Shown here: piece by piece, positions 20,262-32,325 of the stretch
How the letters are laid out: the number at the start of each line of letters is the position of its first letter
Numbering within the stretch: position 1 is the first letter of the stretch
Assembly: GCA_963580455.1 (NCBI GenBank)
Contig: OY756970.1
Location: 5,580,001-5,644,000 of the forward strand
Length of the DNA stretch: 64,000 nucleotides
Direction: 5' to 3'
From: Euonymus europaeus
Taxonomy: Eukaryota > Streptophyta > Magnoliopsida > Celastrales > Celastraceae
Notes under the pieces: generated by a model
What the model was told of the DNA's origin: nothing
Database searches by the model: none
Seen by the model: the letters and a program-made list of their open reading frames with translations, nothing else
Program-made: the position numbers and the translations under genes

Positions 20262-23200
20262 TTACACATAGTATCTCCGAAGATTGTCGACATTCCAGGG
20301 TCTCATCTCCCCGGGCTTCCTTGGATCTTCGATTTTGTATGTGCCTTCTTTTAAGATTTTCACAACTAGGTAGGGTCCTTCCCAATTTTCACCTAGCTTA
20401 CCTGGATGTTTACCTGTAGCAATTACCTTTCTCAGCACAAGGTCTCCAACAGAGAAACTTCTCCTCTTTACTCGCCTGTTGTGGTACTGAGCTGTTCTCT
20501 GTTTATAGGCAGCAGTCCAGATCCTTGCATTCTCCCTAGTCTCTTCTAGGAGATCCAGGTTGTTCAGCAACAACTCATCATTCATCGATTCTTCGAAGTT
20601 GGTAACCCTCAATGACGGGGCTCCAATTTCGACCGGGATGACTACCTCGGTCCCGAAGGAGAGAGAGAATGGAGTTTCACCTGTTGATGTCCGAGGAGTA
20701 GTGCGGTATGACCACAGCACACTAGGTAGTTCTTCAACCCATCTCCCGTTTGCTCCATCCAGCCTTGTCTTCAGTCCTTCAAGGATAGTCCGGTTTGTCA
20801 CTTCTGCCTGCCCATTAGCCTGGGGTTGTGCCACAGAGGTAATCCTTAGGTCAATGCTAATGTCTTCGCAGAACTTGTGCATCTTTCTGCTCACAAATTG
20901 TCTTCCATTGTCCACCACGAGGGCTTGTGGCAAGCCATACCTGCAGACAATGGTTCTCCATATGAAGTCCATCACTTTCTGTTTCGAGATGGCTGCCAAT
21001 GGCTCCACCTCTATCCATTTAGTGAAGTAATCAACGGCAACAATAAGGTTCCTCCTCTACCCCAATGTCTGGACGAATGGTCCAAGGAGATCCATGCCCC
21101 ATTGAGCAAATGGACATGGATTTTGCACGGGGATGATGTCTGAGGAAGGTACTCTCGGCACGTTTGAGTGCCTTTGACACTTATCGTACTTCTGTACGAG
21201 CTTCTTAGCATCCTTCATCATGGTAGGCCAATAGTACCCGCATCTCAGCACCTTGTGACTTAAGGTCCTGGACCCTATGTGGCTTCCACATATCCCCTCA
21301 TGCACTTCTCGGAGTGCATAGTCTGCATCTCTGGGTGCTAGACATTTCAGATATGGAAGAGTGAAGGATCTTCTATACATCTCTCCCTGGATCAGGGTAT
21401 ATCTAGCTGCTCTTTTTCGGAGGCTCTTTGCTTGGTTGAGATCTTCAGGCAAACTTCCATCCTCCAAGTATTTCTTGATCGGATCCTTCCAACTCGGCTC
21501 ATGACCGACATCAATATCTGCCATCAAAGTTTGTACTTCGATGCTCTTTTGCGGGAGTATTTCCACTTGAACTGAGGTAGGTACCTGCACTGAGGAGGCA
21601 GACGCCAATCGTGCTAACACGTCAGCTCTTGAGTTTTCGCCTCTAGGTATTTTTTTGACCTCCACCTTCGATATCCTCTCCATCAGCTCAAGTACTTTTG
21701 CCAAGTACTTAATCATACTTGGTCCTCTTGCTTCGTATTCTCCTTTGATCTGCTCGGTGACCAATTGTGAGTCACTATGAACAATCAAATTTTTAACTTC
21801 CAGCTGCTCAGCAAGGCGTAGTCCAGCCAGTACAGCCTCATATTCCGCCTCATTGTTCGAGGCTTTAAAATTGAATCGCAAGGAATGTGCTATGGTTTTG
21901 CCCCCCGGGCCGAGCAGGAGAATGCCAGCACCACTGCCTTCTTGGTTGGATGACCCATCCACAAACAATTGCCATTGTTGAGGTGCAGTGGCAGCAATGT
22001 CCTGGTTGGGCTCTCTATAGCATTCAATGATAAAATCGGCTAAGGCCTGGGCCTTCATAGCCTTCCTTGGCTGGTACTGAATATCAAACTCTCCCAATTC
22101 AATAGCCCACTTCACTAATCTTTCTGAAGTGTCTGGCTTTTGGAGGACTTGTTTTAGTGGCTGGTCAGTCAGGACAATTATCGAGTGTGCTTGGAAGTAG
22201 GGTCTTAGCTTCCTTGCTGCCATTATCAATGACAGAGCTAGCTTCTCAGCATGGCAGTACCTTGTCTCTGCACTGACCATCATCCTACTGATGTAATACA
22301 CTGGTCTTTGCACCTTGTCTTCCTCACTTACTAGCACTGCGCTTACCGCGTGTTGTGATACTGCTAGGTAGAGATACAAGACTTCACCTTCTCTTGGACA
22401 AGTCAATAGAGGAGGCTGGCCTAGATAATCTTTAAGCTTTTCAAAGGCAATTTGACACTCAGGTGTCCATACAAATTCCTTGGCCTTTTTTAATGCCTGG
22501 AAAAATGGTCTACATTTGTCGCCGGACCGAGCAAGGAACCTTGCTATAAGGTTAAGCTTCATTCCAAACTGATCAAGTGTATGAAAGACCTTGCGCAGGT
22601 CAGCAGGGTGGTCCTCAGCTTTCTTGCTCTTCACCACCATATCATCTACATAAGCCTCCAAGGACTTTCCTATCTGATCTCTGAAGATATGGTTCACCAA
22701 CCGCTGATAGGTGGCTCCAGCATTCTTTAATCCGAATGGCATCACCTTATAGCAATACGTCCCCTCAGGAGTAATGAATGAGGTTCCTTCTTGGTCTTCG
22801 AGATGCATTTTTATCTGATGGTACCCCGAATAGGCATCCAAGAAGCTGAGGAGCTGATGTCCTGAGGTGGCATCTACCAGCTGATCAATTTTTGGTAGTG
22901 GATAGCTATCCTTAGGACAAGATTTATTTAAGTCGGTGAAATCTACACACATCCTCCACTTTCCATTGGCTTTCCTCACCATGACAACATTGGCAAGCCA
23001 TTCAAGGTATTGGACTTCTCTGATGAAATATGCATCCATCAGCTTCCTCACCTCTTCCTTGATCGCTTCTTGGCGATCGGGAGCAAAGTTTCTTCTCTTT
23101 TGCTTAACTGGTCGGGCACCGGGTATGATGCTCAGTCGATGCGTCATCACCTCTGCACTTATGCCGGGCATCTCATCAGCACTCCAGGCAAAAGTTCCTA

Positions 23201-25529
23201 CACTCGCTAAGAGTAGTTCGGTGATCTCCTTGGTCATTGTTTCCCCAAGTTGAGATCCAATACGGAAGTTTCTTTCTGAGCCAGCCGTGACCTCAACTTT
23301 CTTAAGTTGCTCTACTGGAGTAGGCTTGAACACCTTCTCCTCTGCTCTCATATCTAGGCTGCCTACTGAGATCTTCTCTTTCTTCCTCTATTTGAGTTCA
23401 GTGAAGTAGGTGCTCCGGGAAGCCTTCTGATTTTCCTTCACTTCACCCACTCCCCTCGAAGTGGGGAATTTCATCTTCAAACAATAGGTTGAGACAACAG
23501 CTCTCACCTTGTGAAGTAGTGGTCTTCCTATGATGGCATTGTGTGAAGCCTTCACATCAACTACCAACATGTCCACCATGTGCATCACCATCCTGGGATG
23601 TGTTCCCAATATGACTGGGAGGGTTATCATTCCTTTTGGTATGACTGACTCTCCTGTGAACCCATACAAGGGTACTGAGGTCGGCTTTAGCCTATCCTCC
23701 GAAAGCTTCATAGCCTTGAAAGTGTGGTAGAACAGGATGTCTGCTGCACTCCCATTGTCTACCAAGATTTTCAGGACGTTGAAGTTGGCAATCACCGCAT
23801 CAATTACCAAGGCGTCATCATGAGGGACTCGAACACCTTCCTCATCTTTCTCTGAGAATGTGATAACATCCTCATTCCTCTTGACCCTTTTCCCCTTGGC
23901 TGGCTGTTCGGTGAGGCGAGCATATGCTCTCTCAGCTGATGTACTTTCTCCACCTGCTGCCAACCCTCCAATAATGACACCACAGAAATCAATTGTTCCT
24001 GCCGTGCCTCTCTCATGTGGAGGAGAATCTTCCCTCCTCCGTGACCTTCTATGGTCATCATTTTCTCTATTGTCTCTCCTTCGTTTTTCTTCCCGATTTG
24101 CAGTGTATCTCTTGAGGTGTCCTCGTCTTATCAACTCCTCAATCTCATCTTTCAGTTGAACTCACTCATCAGTATCATGCCCTTGGTCCTTGTGGAACCT
24201 ACAATATTTGTTTGAGAACTTCTTCTTCCCTACAAGGCTCTTCATCTCCTTTGGCCATTTGACCAAGTTTTGGGCCACTATTTCATTCAACACTGTCTTC
24301 GGGGGAGCATTTAGTGGAGTGTAAGTATCAAAGTGACTAGGTGGCGGGCCAGGTGGAAACTTCCTGGACGACCGGTCTCTTCGCCTGTTATCTTCTCTTC
24401 CCGTCCTCTTGTCGCCGCTTGGTCGGCTACCTCCCACCCCTCTTGAGCGGCCCTTCTTACTAGAGCCTCTCATCCTATCAGGAGAGGTTTGTATCGCAAA
24501 ACGAGAGGACTTGAGAGAATCCGTTGCCTTGATGTATTTCTCAGTCCTTGCCAGGAGTTCATCCATGGACTGAGGAGCATCAGTGCATAATGAGTTGCAG
24601 AACTGCTCATGACGCACTGTCCTGATCAGAGCAGCATTTGCTACAGCAATTTGTACATCAGGGATCTCCAGGCATATCTGGTTGAATCTTCCTATGAAGT
24701 CACGGAATGGTTCTCCCTTCTCGTGCTCAATCACCATCAAGTCCTGATTGGTGGTCTTGGGCTTCCTGGCACTTGCAAATCGGAGACTGAACTTCCTGGA
24801 TAGGTCCTGGAAGCTATAAATGTTGTGCCTAGGAAGGTTGATGAACCAAGTCCGAGCAGGTCTAATAAGTGTAGAGGAGAAGGCCTTGCACAACACTGCA
24901 TCTGATGCTCCTCGGCACTCCATCATGGACTTGTATCCCATGACATGGTCATAAGGGTCCCTTTTTCCATCATACTGCTCCAGGTTGGGGAGCCTGAAGT
25001 CACGAGGTATGTCTGTCTCAAGGATATCCCTAGACAGGGGAGTCATGGAACTGTCCCACATTTCATCAATGATGCTGCGTCCCTACAGGGCTGCTAGCTT
25101 GCAGTCTACCTCTTGAAGGTGCTTATTGACATCATTATTGACTTGGGAGTAATGGGTGTTCCTATTGGTATTGGAATTTCCTTCTCGGTTCTCCTCCCTC
25201 CTCTTGCTCCTTGCATCTAGAGAACCCGAGTTTTCATCATCCTCGTTCCTTTCAGTGGTCCAAGGTGGGCCTTGCTGGTTTGCCATCATCATCTCAGTGA
25301 GGAGCTGCACTTGTTGACAGAGTTGATTAAACCGTGCAGCACTGATGGGAGGACCAGCTGCCTCCTGTGGTGGTACTTGGACGTTTCCTCCTTCTCGGGC
25401 TTGAGGTGCATTCAAGGGTACCTCATGCCTTACAGGATTCCCACAATCATGGTGTTGCTGCCCGGCCTCATCTACCATATGATGGGCATGAGATGTTTCA
25501 GGATCATTGGTTCTTCGAGGTCTAACCAT
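20262..25529 (-). pseudogene. A2 gag-pol polyprotein with four in-frame stops
   Basis: One continuous minus-strand frame from the probable ATG at 25529 (MVRPRRTND) to the TAA at 20262, with no frameshift but stops at 25083 (TAG), 24162 (TGA), 23388 (TAG) and 21057 (TAG). Order: gag (YDGKRDPYDHVMGY, WFINLPRHNIYSF, Retrotrans_gag type); aspartic protease with an unusual DNGS box (LVDNGSAAD); RT (VDFTDLNKSCPKDSYPLP, YVDD at 22641-22652); a Ty3-type RNase H, then a second, archaeal-like RNase H (FVDGSSNQEGSGAGI, ASNNEAEYEA, VHSDSQLV); integrase with HHCC and catalytic D (WGMDLLGPF), D (VVDNGRQF) and E (NGQAEVTNR). The dual RNase H marks the Tat lineage. Confidence 0.9.
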
Positions 25530-25549
25530 TGTAAGAGAACTTAGACGTT

Positions 25550-25568
25550 CCCACAGACGGCGCCAAAC
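25550..25568 (-). other. A2 primer binding site
   Basis: Read on the minus strand, the bases after the 5' LTR are GTTTGGCGCCGTCTGTGGG. TGGCGCCGT (25557-25565) equals the reverse complement of the last nine bases of plant tRNA-Asp including CCA; beyond that the match fails. tRNA-Asp priming is therefore likely, not certain. Confidence 0.65.
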
Positions 25569-26204
25569 TGATGACGTCAAAAAGGTGGCAGTACCGAGAA
25601 GACGCTCAGTGGGTCAGACCTGCAGTGATGCACGGATACCAAGGGTGAAGATCCTTCCAAGAAGCCAGACAGCCGAGCAACTGAGCAGCCAAACAGTGAA
25701 GGTGCTGTCCAGGCAGGCAGGGATCTGTCTAGGAGGTATGTCCTTCCAAGGAGCTGACCAGCTATTGACCAGCTAGGTAGCCTGCCAGGCAACTTACTGA
25801 CCAGGCAGGTAGGACAGTCCAGGTTGATCAGCTAAGCAGTCTGGGAGCTGAGCACAACAAACAAAAGTGAGCTAAAGGCCGCACCAGAGGTTGTCCTCTG
25901 GTGTTGGCGCTCCGACGCTCAAGTCAGTAGGTATTCACTCCTCGGACTAGAGCTCTCTCTTAGCCAAAATGTGGATAATGATTCAGTTTTTATAATACCT
26001 GACTTGCTGAGTCTTATATAGGGCTGAGGACCACTGTTGAAGTGGGTCTTCCCATTATGGTTGTGGACCATTTCCAGCTGTTTTTCACCCTGGTAGGTCC
26101 AGCTGGTACACTCTTACCGAGGATACTGCCTGGTGGGCATGAAGAGTCTTGGTCCACGTATGACGTGGCGGAGCACCATTGGTGGGGGTATTTTTGTAAT
26201 ATCA
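25569..26204 (-). repeat. A2 5' LTR with minus-strand promoter
   Basis: The 636-bp partner of the LTR at 16289. A CTATATAAG box read on the minus strand (26013-26022) is the likely TATA of the genomic transcript. The LTR ends with the TGACGTCA palindrome (25572-25579), so the upstream-most ATG of the gag frame lies inside the LTR; the ATG at 25529 is the more natural gag start. Confidence 0.85.
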
Positions 26205-26798
26205 GTAGGATTTTTGGAGACCCAACCAACTAGAAGAAGAAGTTCTTCCTCCTTGTAGAGCTTGAGAAGAGCCCAAGTTGGATTACGCTCAACTTTTATT
26301 TGTAGATTGGAAGGCCGATTCACCTCAACATTCGACATTGGATTTGATTTCTAAACTCCTCTTCCTTATTGTTATTTCATTTTATTATCACATTTGGATT
26401 CATAGTTCTAATTTAATCTACTTGAATATTTTCATTCCGATTTAGTTTGTGCTTGAACGTTTTATGTTATGTTTTACATTTTATTATGTTTTGCTTATTT
26501 CCATTTTGATTTTTTGCAGTAGTTTAGTATTTAATTCTCATTTCTTATATTAGGGTTTAGTTCAATCAATCACCCCAAGAGAGAAAATCGAATCTAACCA
26601 ATGGTTAGTGCAATTTTTCCACACTTAACATTGTGAATATCATATTTAATTAAGTAATTAGGTTAATAATCCATAGACCCAAGCCAAAACCAAAAGTCTA
26701 TGTGAGATGATTTGGGATTCACTCCTATTATTACTTTGACAAACCTACACTTGGGAAAGCGTTAATCCACTTACTTATTTTGGGCGAGTCAAGTTTTT

Positions 26799-26816
26799 TG
26801 GCGCCATTGCCGAGGA
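26799..26816 (+). other. B primer binding site, tRNA-Asp type
   Basis: TGGCGCCATTGCCGAGGA differs at two positions from the reverse complement of the 3' end of plant tRNA-Asp (TGGCGCCGTTGCCGGGGA), 7 bp after the end of the B 5' LTR. tRNA-Asp priming is typical of Athila elements. The two mismatches fit sequence decay. Confidence 0.85.
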
Positions 26817-26908
26817 CTTTTGTCCTTCGGTTTGGGTCTTCCAATATTTTATTTTATTTTTATTGTGTTCTTAAATTTCTGCTCTACTTTGTGATTGCTT
26901 GATGTTGC

Positions 26909-28389
26909 ATGTCTTGGGTTAGAGACGATCATAATAGGTTGCGTAGGACATCTAGCAATACAAGTAGCATTGTTAGTCTTGAAACTGATTTTGCATCTGT
27001 GACTTCTGAAAGTGATTCTGAGCTTGGTTTGCCTATTTTATTTGACAAAGAAGTTTGTGAAAACATGGCTAATTCTGCACCACGTACTCTTAAGGATTTT
27101 ATTCAGCCCACTCGCACTACTACTCCTTCATGCATCATATTACCTGAAAATGCACCTCAATTTTCTGTTAAGCATGGCATGATGTCAGTGATACCTCAGT
27201 TCCATGGCATGGATTCTGAGAGCCCTTACCAGCATCTTACTGATTTTGAGTTGGCTTGCACTACTTTCATTAATAGGGCTAACACTGATGAGTATGTTAG
27301 ATTACGTTTGTTTCCTTTCTCTTTGAAGGATAAGGCTAAGTTGTGGTTTAATCAATTGAGAGCTAATTCTATTACTAGTTGGGTTGATATGCAACGTGAG
27401 TTCTTATAAAAATTCTTTCCATTTCAAAGAACTCAAATGATTCAAGAGAAAATAGCTCAATTCACTCAGAAGCATGATGAGACTTTCCAAGCTAGTTGGG
27501 ACCGCTTCAAGGAGTTGTTAAATATTTGTCCCCATCATGGCTATGAGTCTTGGAGAGTTGTCAACTACTTCTATACGGGTCTGACTCCAGAGTGCAAACA
27601 ATTTGTGCAAACTATGTGCAATGGAGAATTCTTTGATAAAGAGCCAGACGCCGCATTAGATTTGATTATCTTGGAGAGAGTGCTAGCCAGTGGAATACAA
27701 GAACTGACAGAATTGCTATAGCTGCTCAACCTTTGAGAACCATCCCGAGTGGTGGTAAATATGAGTTGAAGGAAGATGTGGATGTTCAAGCTAAGCTAGC
27801 TACTTTGTCTAGAAGACTAGAGATTATGGAGTTGGAAAAAGTCAAGGCAGTGAAAACGGTGGAACCATGTGACTTATGTGCTGATTCTAGCCATAAGACT
27901 CAAGATTGCCCTATCATGCCTATGATGGAGAATGGAATGGACCAATTGCAAGCTGCAAATTGGGTCAACAAGATGAACAATCCTTATTCCAACACATACA
28001 ATCCGGGGTGGAGGAACCATCCTAACTTTTCATGGAGGAATGATCAACCAGGACAGTCTTCACAGAGTTATCCACAACAGATGGCTCCTCCACAGCAACT
28101 TCAGCATACTCAGAGTTATCTTCCTCCAATAGCACCTCCTGGTTTTCCTCTTCAACAACCAGTTGCTCCACCCAAGAAGTCTCTAGATGATACCATAGCA
28201 CAGATGGCTACCACTTTTCAGCAGTTCATGCAGGTTCAGGCTACTACAAACAATCAGAATACACAAGCCATCAATGACTTGCGAGGAAAAATTCAAAAAA
28301 TGAATACCACTTTGAGCACTCTTGAGAAGGGAAAGTTTCCAGCTCAACCTCAACCAAATCCTACGGTCTATAAACAACAGTCTCAATAG
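26909..28389 (+). pseudogene. B gag, broken
   Basis: Starts MSWVRDDHNRLRR and continues through a Retrotrans_gag-type region (FHGMDSESPYQHLTDFEL, PFSLKDKAKLWFNQL). A TAA at 27407 interrupts the FLKKFF-type motif in frame, a frame change lies near 27680, and the frame beginning at 27733 carries a CCHC knuckle (CDLCADSSHKTQDC) and a Pro/Gln-rich stretch. It ends at a TAG (28387) that is in frame with the pol frame, so gag and pol were one frame. Structural capsid/nucleocapsid protein of element B. Confidence 0.82.
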
Positions 28390-31153
28390 CATGTTCATAA
28401 TGTTTCTGGAGATGGTTTTGAGACGACCAAAGCAGTTACCACTTTGAGGAGTGGGAAGCAGGTTTCTAGACCTGAGGCCCGTATTGATTCTCAGTACTCT
28501 AGTCATGCTCTTGTGGGTGCACCTGAGGTGGTTGAGGTAGGAAAGGAAGTAGAGGGAGAGAAAGATAAAGAAAATTCAGAATTGAAGACTCCAACTGTGG
28601 TAGAGAAAGAAAATGAGAGGATTTATCGACATACTGTTCCTTATCCACATAGATTGAGAGTTGGGCAGATGAACAAGCATCATACTGAGATTCAGGAGAT
28701 TTTCAAGCAAGTGAAGCTCAACATTCCACTTTTAGATGCTATTCAGCAAATCCCTTCCTATGCTAAGTTCTTGAAGGACTTATATACTGCAAAGAGGAAG
28801 GCGAATGTGACCAAGAAGTCTTTTCTAGTTGAAGAAGTTGGAGCTTTGATCATGAGTGATACTCCTCAGAAGCTGCGTGATCCTGGATCACCTACTATCT
28901 CTATTGTGATTGGTGAAAAAAGGCTTGAAAATGCCTTACTTGATTTGGGGAGTAGTGTGAATTTGTTGCCATTATGGGTTTATGAACAGCTCGATAATGG
29001 AGAATTGAAGCAGACACCCATGCTTTTGCAGATGGCAGATAGAACAGTCAAGAAACCCAAGGGAGTTGTGGAAGATGTCTTAGTGCAAGTGAATAAATTT
29101 TACTATCCTGTGGACTTTGTAGTCCTAGAGATGCCACATCCTACTTCACTTCTTGCTAGTGCTCCTATCATTCTTGGGCGTCCTTTCCTTGCTACTACAA
29201 ATGCTTTGATCAATTGCAAGAGTGGAATGCTCAAGATCACTTTTGGCAATATGACATTTGAGACGAATGTCTTCACTGCTTGCAAGATGCCTAGTGACTG
29301 TGATGATTCAGAGTTGCAAACAATAGATTGGGTTCAGAGTTTTAGTCCATCAGATTTATATTATGTTCTTGATGTTGAGAGCGTATATGAGGATGCATAT
29401 CCTAGGAAATCTAGCCAAATTGATGATTTAGAAGATGATTTGGATGATCTTGATCCTATCATATTGGATGAGCCTTGTGATATTGATGATTCAACTAAGT
29501 TGGAGGATGTGAGCCACATTGGTAGATGGCGGGGACCAAACTTTGAGATTCTTGATCCACCCGAGGAAATGAAGCCATCCATTGTGGAGACTCCCACTCT
29601 TGAGCTGAAAAAGCTTCCTGAAGATTTTAAGTATATTTTCCTTGGTCCAGAAGAGGGTACATTCCCTGTTGTCATTTCATCTCAACTCACTCCTGAGCAA
29701 GAAACCAGCTTGGTAGCGGTTTTACAAAAGCACAAGGGAGCTATTGGCTGGACCATTGTAGACATCAAGGGTATTGACCCTAATATTTGTATTCACAGCT
29801 TTTTTTTGGAGGGAGATCCTACACCAGTGAGAGATGCACAAAGGAGACTCAACCCTTCCATGAAAGAAGTTGCGAAGAAGGAGGTTTTGAAGCTGTTAGT
29901 AGTTGGAATCATTTATCCTATCTCCAACAGTAAGTGGGTGAGTCCCACACGGGTAGTCCCTAAGAAATCTGGTTTAACTGTCATTAAAAATGCTTCAGGT
30001 GATTTAATTCCTACTAGGAAAGTGACTGGATGGCGCATGTGCATAGACTACCGAAAACTGAATTCGGTTAGTCGCAAAGACCATTTCCCATTGCCCTTTC
30101 TTGACCAAATTTTGGAAAAAGTTACTGGAAATGAGTTTTATTGCTTTTTAGATGGTTTTTCTGGTTATTATCAAATTTCCATATCTCTAGAGGACCACGA
30201 AAAAACCACCTTCACTTGCCCTTTTGGCACATTTGCCTTTAGGAGGATGCCATTTGGTTTATGCAATGCCCCTGCCACATTCCAACGTTGCATGATGAGC
30301 ATTTTTTTCTGACATGCTTGAGGACATGTGTGAAGTTTTTATGGATGATTTTTCTGTGTTTGGATGCTCCTTTGATGTATGCTTGAAAAATCTAAATGTT
30401 GTGTTGACTAGATGTGAAGAAAAGAATTTGTTGCTTAATTGGGAAAAATGTCAGTTTATGGTGACTAGTGGGTTGGTGCTTGGACATTTAGTGTCAAAAC
30501 GTGGTATAGAGGTCGATAGGGCTAAGATAGAATTGATTTCTCAATTGCCTATTCCTAGGACTCTGAAGGATATTCACTCTTTTCTTGGTCATGCCGGCTT
30601 TTATCGCCGTTTTATTCAAGGCTTTAGTGCTATCACCAAACCATTGTGTGCTTTATTGCAAAATGATACATAATTTTTTTGGTCTGATGAATGTCAATCT
30701 GCTTTTGAGACTCCAAAGAAACACTTGACAGTTGCTCCTATCATGCAATCTCCTAGGTGGGATTTACCATTTGAACTTATGACCGATGCTAGTGATTTTG
30801 CTCTAGGTGCTGTTTTAGGTCAAAGAATTGATGGTAAACCTTCTGTGATTTATTATGCAAGTAAAACATTGAATGATGCACAGAAGAATTACACCACCAC
30901 TGAAAAGGAATTGCTTGCTGTTGTGTTTGCTTTAGATAAATTCCGTTCTTATATCATTGGTTCTCCTATCACCATCTTTACTGACCACTCTGCTTTGAAG
31001 TATTTGTTGCAAAAGAAAGATGCTAAACCCTGGTTGATACGCTGGATTTTATTGCTTCAAGAGTTTGACATCACTATCAAGGATAAGAAAGGTGTCGAGA
31101 ATGTGGTAGCTGTCCATTTGTCTAGATTGCAGCTACCCGAGTCTCATACTTCT
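28390..31153 (+). pseudogene. B protease, RT and RNase H, broken and cut by element C
   Basis: Open from 28390 to 30312, then a 1-nt gain in a T-run near 30305-30311 shifts the frame, which continues 30314-30673 and, after an in-frame TAA (30671), 30725-31153. Protease box: DLGSSVNLLPLWVY (about 28936). RT: DYRKLNSVSRKDHFPLPF, RRMPFGLCNAPATFQ and FMDDFSVFG (about 30338). RNase [43 protein letters not shown]. The reading stops in the word for SHTS at 31153, where element C is inserted; the integrase part resumes at 40206. Confidence 0.88.
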
Positions 31154-31734
31154 TGTAATATCCCGAACCCAAAATTTTAAAAAATATATAATAATTTTTC
31201 AAATTTAATATTTTTAATAAATACTACATATTTTTAGAAAAATATTGACGCAAGAATCAGCTAAATCGGATTTGAATTGGATTTGTTATGGATTATAGAA
31301 GTTTAAGTGTTATTTGGGAATAAGGGGCAAAACGGTAATTTTCACCAAAAATCTGGGATAACCCAGATTTTTCTGGTTTTTCCGGCAGATTTGGCCGAAG
31401 GAGAGAGAGAGAGGGGGGAGGAGAGAGAGAGAGAAGAAGTTGTTCGTTTGTGGTCCGATCGGAGCAAGTAAGGTGTCAAATCGAAGCTCGTGGAGAGAGG
31501 AACAAAACCCAACCAGAATCGTCGTCATCGGACCACCGTAGACGGCGGAATCAGGCGGCGAAGTTTCGGTTTTTCAAGATTTCAAAGCTCGATCCCGGTT
31601 GATTCAGTAGGAATTTTGGAACGAGACAGGTACCATTAGATTTCTGTTGTTGTGGGCTTCGTTTTGATGTAGGAGTGACCGGAAAATTCGCCGGAAAAAT
31701 GGATTCCGGCGACCGGCCGGCCGAGTTGACTCAG

Positions 31735-31924
31735 CTCCGGCGAGTTGACTCGGGTTTGACTGAGTTGACCCGTTGACTCGGGTTTGACCCGTTTTGACTG
31801 GGTTGACCCGGTTTGACTATTTGACCCGGTTTGACCGTGGACTATTTGACCCGAATTGACTTTGACCGGGTTTGACTTTTGACCCGAGTTGACCGGGTTA
31901 CCCGAGTTGACTTTGACCGTTGAC
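31735..31924 (+). promoter_or_regulatory. Array of about 20 W-box cores (TTGACY) in the C LTR
   Basis: TTGACC or TTGACT occurs about 20 times in 190 bp, mostly as GTTGACCCG, GTTTGACCC and GTTGACTCG. TTGAC[C/T] is the established W-box, the WRKY factor binding site. The 3' LTR (38514 on) has three more in the 39 bp missing here. The repetition could also be a simple minisatellite, but the TTGAC core is the part kept constant. Confidence 0.6.
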
Positions 31925-32221
31925 TGTCGTGTATACGTATCCGTATTTTGATGCAGGAGGTTGATTTGGAGTTTTCAGACGTATTACAGATTAGCTTAGT
32001 CGACATTCCAGGTAGGGATTCTGCCCTAGTTCTTATTTGGGGTTCCGGGGGTTCCGTATTCGACGGACTCCTATTTGTCTATTGGTGTGAAATTCCCGGA
32101 GGTTGGGAATTTCTCTGTTTATACTCTTATCTGATTTATTTCCGCAATTGCAATATGTTATGATTATATGTGGTTGTTTTGGAGGTATATGTACGACTGA
32201 CAGTATTTTTGTGTCTCTTGC

Positions 32222-32325
32222 GGGCCCACTATCCTGGTGGGGCCCACCTATCCTCTCGTGGGGCCCACTATCCTGGTGGGGCCCACTTATCCTTTTGTGG
32301 GCGCATATCCATTGGTGGGGCCCAC
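32222..32325 (+). promoter_or_regulatory. GGGCCCAC array in the C LTR
   Basis: GGGCCCAC at 32222, 32240, 32261, 32279 and 32318 (spacing 18, 21, 18 and 39 bp), separated by TATCCTGGTG-like spacers. GTGGGNCC is a class I TCP site and overlaps the site II motif, so the array may bind TCP factors. Also present in the 3' LTR and in both solo LTRs. Confidence 0.5.

Larger units (their letters stand above)
16289..26204 (-). mobile_element. Tat-lineage Ty3/gypsy element A2
   Basis: A 9.9-kb complete element in minus orientation with 636-bp LTRs at 16289-16924 (3') and 25569-26204 (5'). By eye the LTRs differ at about 12 positions. Flanking bases are CTAGG (16284-16288) and GTAGG (26205-26209), a 5-bp duplication with one change. 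From right to left: primer site, gag-pol in one frame (25529-20262), hairpin repeats (20092-19608), an oppositely transcribed spliced gene (17235-19445) and a polypurine tract. Two RNase H domains, the RT box YVDDMVV and the extra antisense frame are Tat-lineage traits. It sits in the 5' LTR of element B. Confidence 0.92.
13074..26791 (+). repeat. B 5' LTR in three pieces
   Basis: Pieces at 13074-13534, 15714-16288 and 26205-26791, interrupted by a solo C LTR and by element A2. Without the insertions and their duplicated target bases it is about 1.6 kb, close to the 1533-bp solo copy at 5898. It begins TGATTTGGATGG and ends GGGCGAGTCA just before the primer site. Confidence 0.85.
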
